The position numbers were made by a program, and so were the translations under genes. A DNA stretch of 24,009 nt from an uncultured Prevotella sp. (lineage in GTDB: Bacteria; Bacteroidota; Bacteroidia; Bacteroidales; Bacteroidaceae). Of the stretch, positions 23,531 to 24,009 are shown piece after piece. Under the pieces are notes generated by a model. It was not told the DNA's origin and did no database searches. It saw only the letters and a program-made list of their open reading frames with translations. Where the stretch lies: positions 1 through 24,009 of the forward strand of contig USDT01000039.1 in the NCBI GenBank assembly GCA_900553465.1, read 5' to 3'. Position 1 is the stretch's first letter. Each line of letters opens with the position of its first letter.

Positions 23531-24009
23531 TTATTCGTTCATGGTCGATGGTGTCAGACGCAGTGTGTAGGTGTATGAACCGCTTGTGGGACACTCGTAC
23601 TGCGGCAGACATGAGTCTCCTCCACAGCTGTTGTTGCCCAGTCCGCGCTGCCAGTAGTCGAAGTGTGCGTAGACAGTGTTGTCGCGTGTCAGGTCATACG
23701 GGTGAAGTTCTGTGCTCCACATCATATCGCCGTTGTAGTTCCATTTGCTTTCGTTGTAGTGCGACAGTGAGAATGCCACCAGACCTTCGGTTTGCACCTT
23801 CAGGTTTGCACCGTTGGTGCGGTCGGTGAGTACAAGTTCGCGCAGAGCCTGGCGGTCGCCCATTGTCTGCGGGTGGGGCAGTTCTTCGAACATATCGTCA
23901 ACGGTTGTTGTGTAACGTCCGAGATATGAACCTGTCTGACGGTCAACATAATTTGACCACGGACCTTTGGCGTAGTACTCCACATTCTCGAATCCACCGG
24001 GGAACTGCA
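23531..24009 (-). CDS. Glycoside hydrolase family 2 beta-galactosidase, C-terminal part
   Basis: Only the last 159 residues are in the window; the reading frame stays open to the right edge. The segment NVEYYAKGPWSNYVDRQTGS is diagnostic of the C-terminal domain 5 (Bgal_small_N) of LacZ-type enzymes. It is followed by VDDMFEELPHPQTMGDR, the FSLSHYNESKW block, LHPYDLTRDNTVYAHFDYWQRGLG and GGDSCLPQY. The catalytic TIM barrel lies outside the window, so activity cannot be judged. A GTG at 23983 is internal, not the start. Its place upstream of a GH172 gene suggests part of a glycan-degradation locus continuing to the right. Confidence 0.9.
   Translation of the reverse strand, partial: QFPGGFENVEYYAKGPWSNYVDRQTGSYLGRYTTTVDDMFEELPHPQTMGDRQALRELVLTDRTNGANLKVQTEGLVAFSLSHYNESKWNYNGDMMWSTELHPYDLTRDNTVYAHFDYWQRGLGNNSCGGDSCLPQYECPTSGSYTYTLRLTPSTMNE

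Overview
This window looks like a chromosomal segment of a member of the Bacteroidota, most likely Prevotellaceae. Four observations support this. Several upstream regions carry the Bacteroidota -7 motif TAnnTTTG, in some cases about 19-20 nt downstream of a TTG-type -33 box. Starts lack strong Shine-Dalgarno sequences. The yicC-gmk-nadD gene order is present. The protein set (Stealth phosphotransferases, a GH172/DUF2961 hydrolase, a DUF6108-like protein next to a sigma factor) fits the same group. The genus is an inference, not a reading.

Layout. (1) 1-2700: the end of an interspersed repeat, then a promoter and a terminator hairpin ahead of greA, a HIT-family gene, a bidirectional terminator, and a convergent GDP-mannose pyrophosphorylase gene. 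(2) 2800-6450: tRNA-Leu(CAA) with its own promoter and terminator, then a rightward operon of a lipid A-type acyltransferase, a Stealth sugar-phosphate transferase and a GT92-like glycosyltransferase, closed by a strong terminator. (3) 6450-7225: a full repeat copy between convergent operons. (4) 7226-11020: a leftward operon of two paralogous glycosyltransferases, a polysaccharide pyruvyl transferase and a second Stealth protein. (5) 11140-16850: a leftward housekeeping run yicC-gmk-nadD-ppk-ppx. (6) 17127-19605: a rightward operon of an ECF-type sigma factor, a probable membrane anti-sigma partner, a secreted DUF6108-like protein and a predicted outer-membrane barrel. (7) 19668-24009: a secreted orphan, a palindromic element, a GH172 glycoside hydrolase, another full repeat copy, and the 3' end of a GH2 beta-galactosidase.

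How the parts fit. The two Stealth operons, the pyruvyl transferase and the GDP-mannose gene point to an envelope glycan carrying anionic substituents (sugar phosphodiesters and pyruvate ketals), possibly attached to a lipid. The two terminal hydrolases probably belong to a glycan-degradation locus extending beyond the right edge.

The least explained structure is a repeat with two complete intergenic copies. The core is exactly 433 bp in both, aligns without gaps at about 75% identity (hand count), and is bounded by ACTTACAG/CTGTAAGT inverted ends. A third partial copy lies at the left edge in the opposite orientation.
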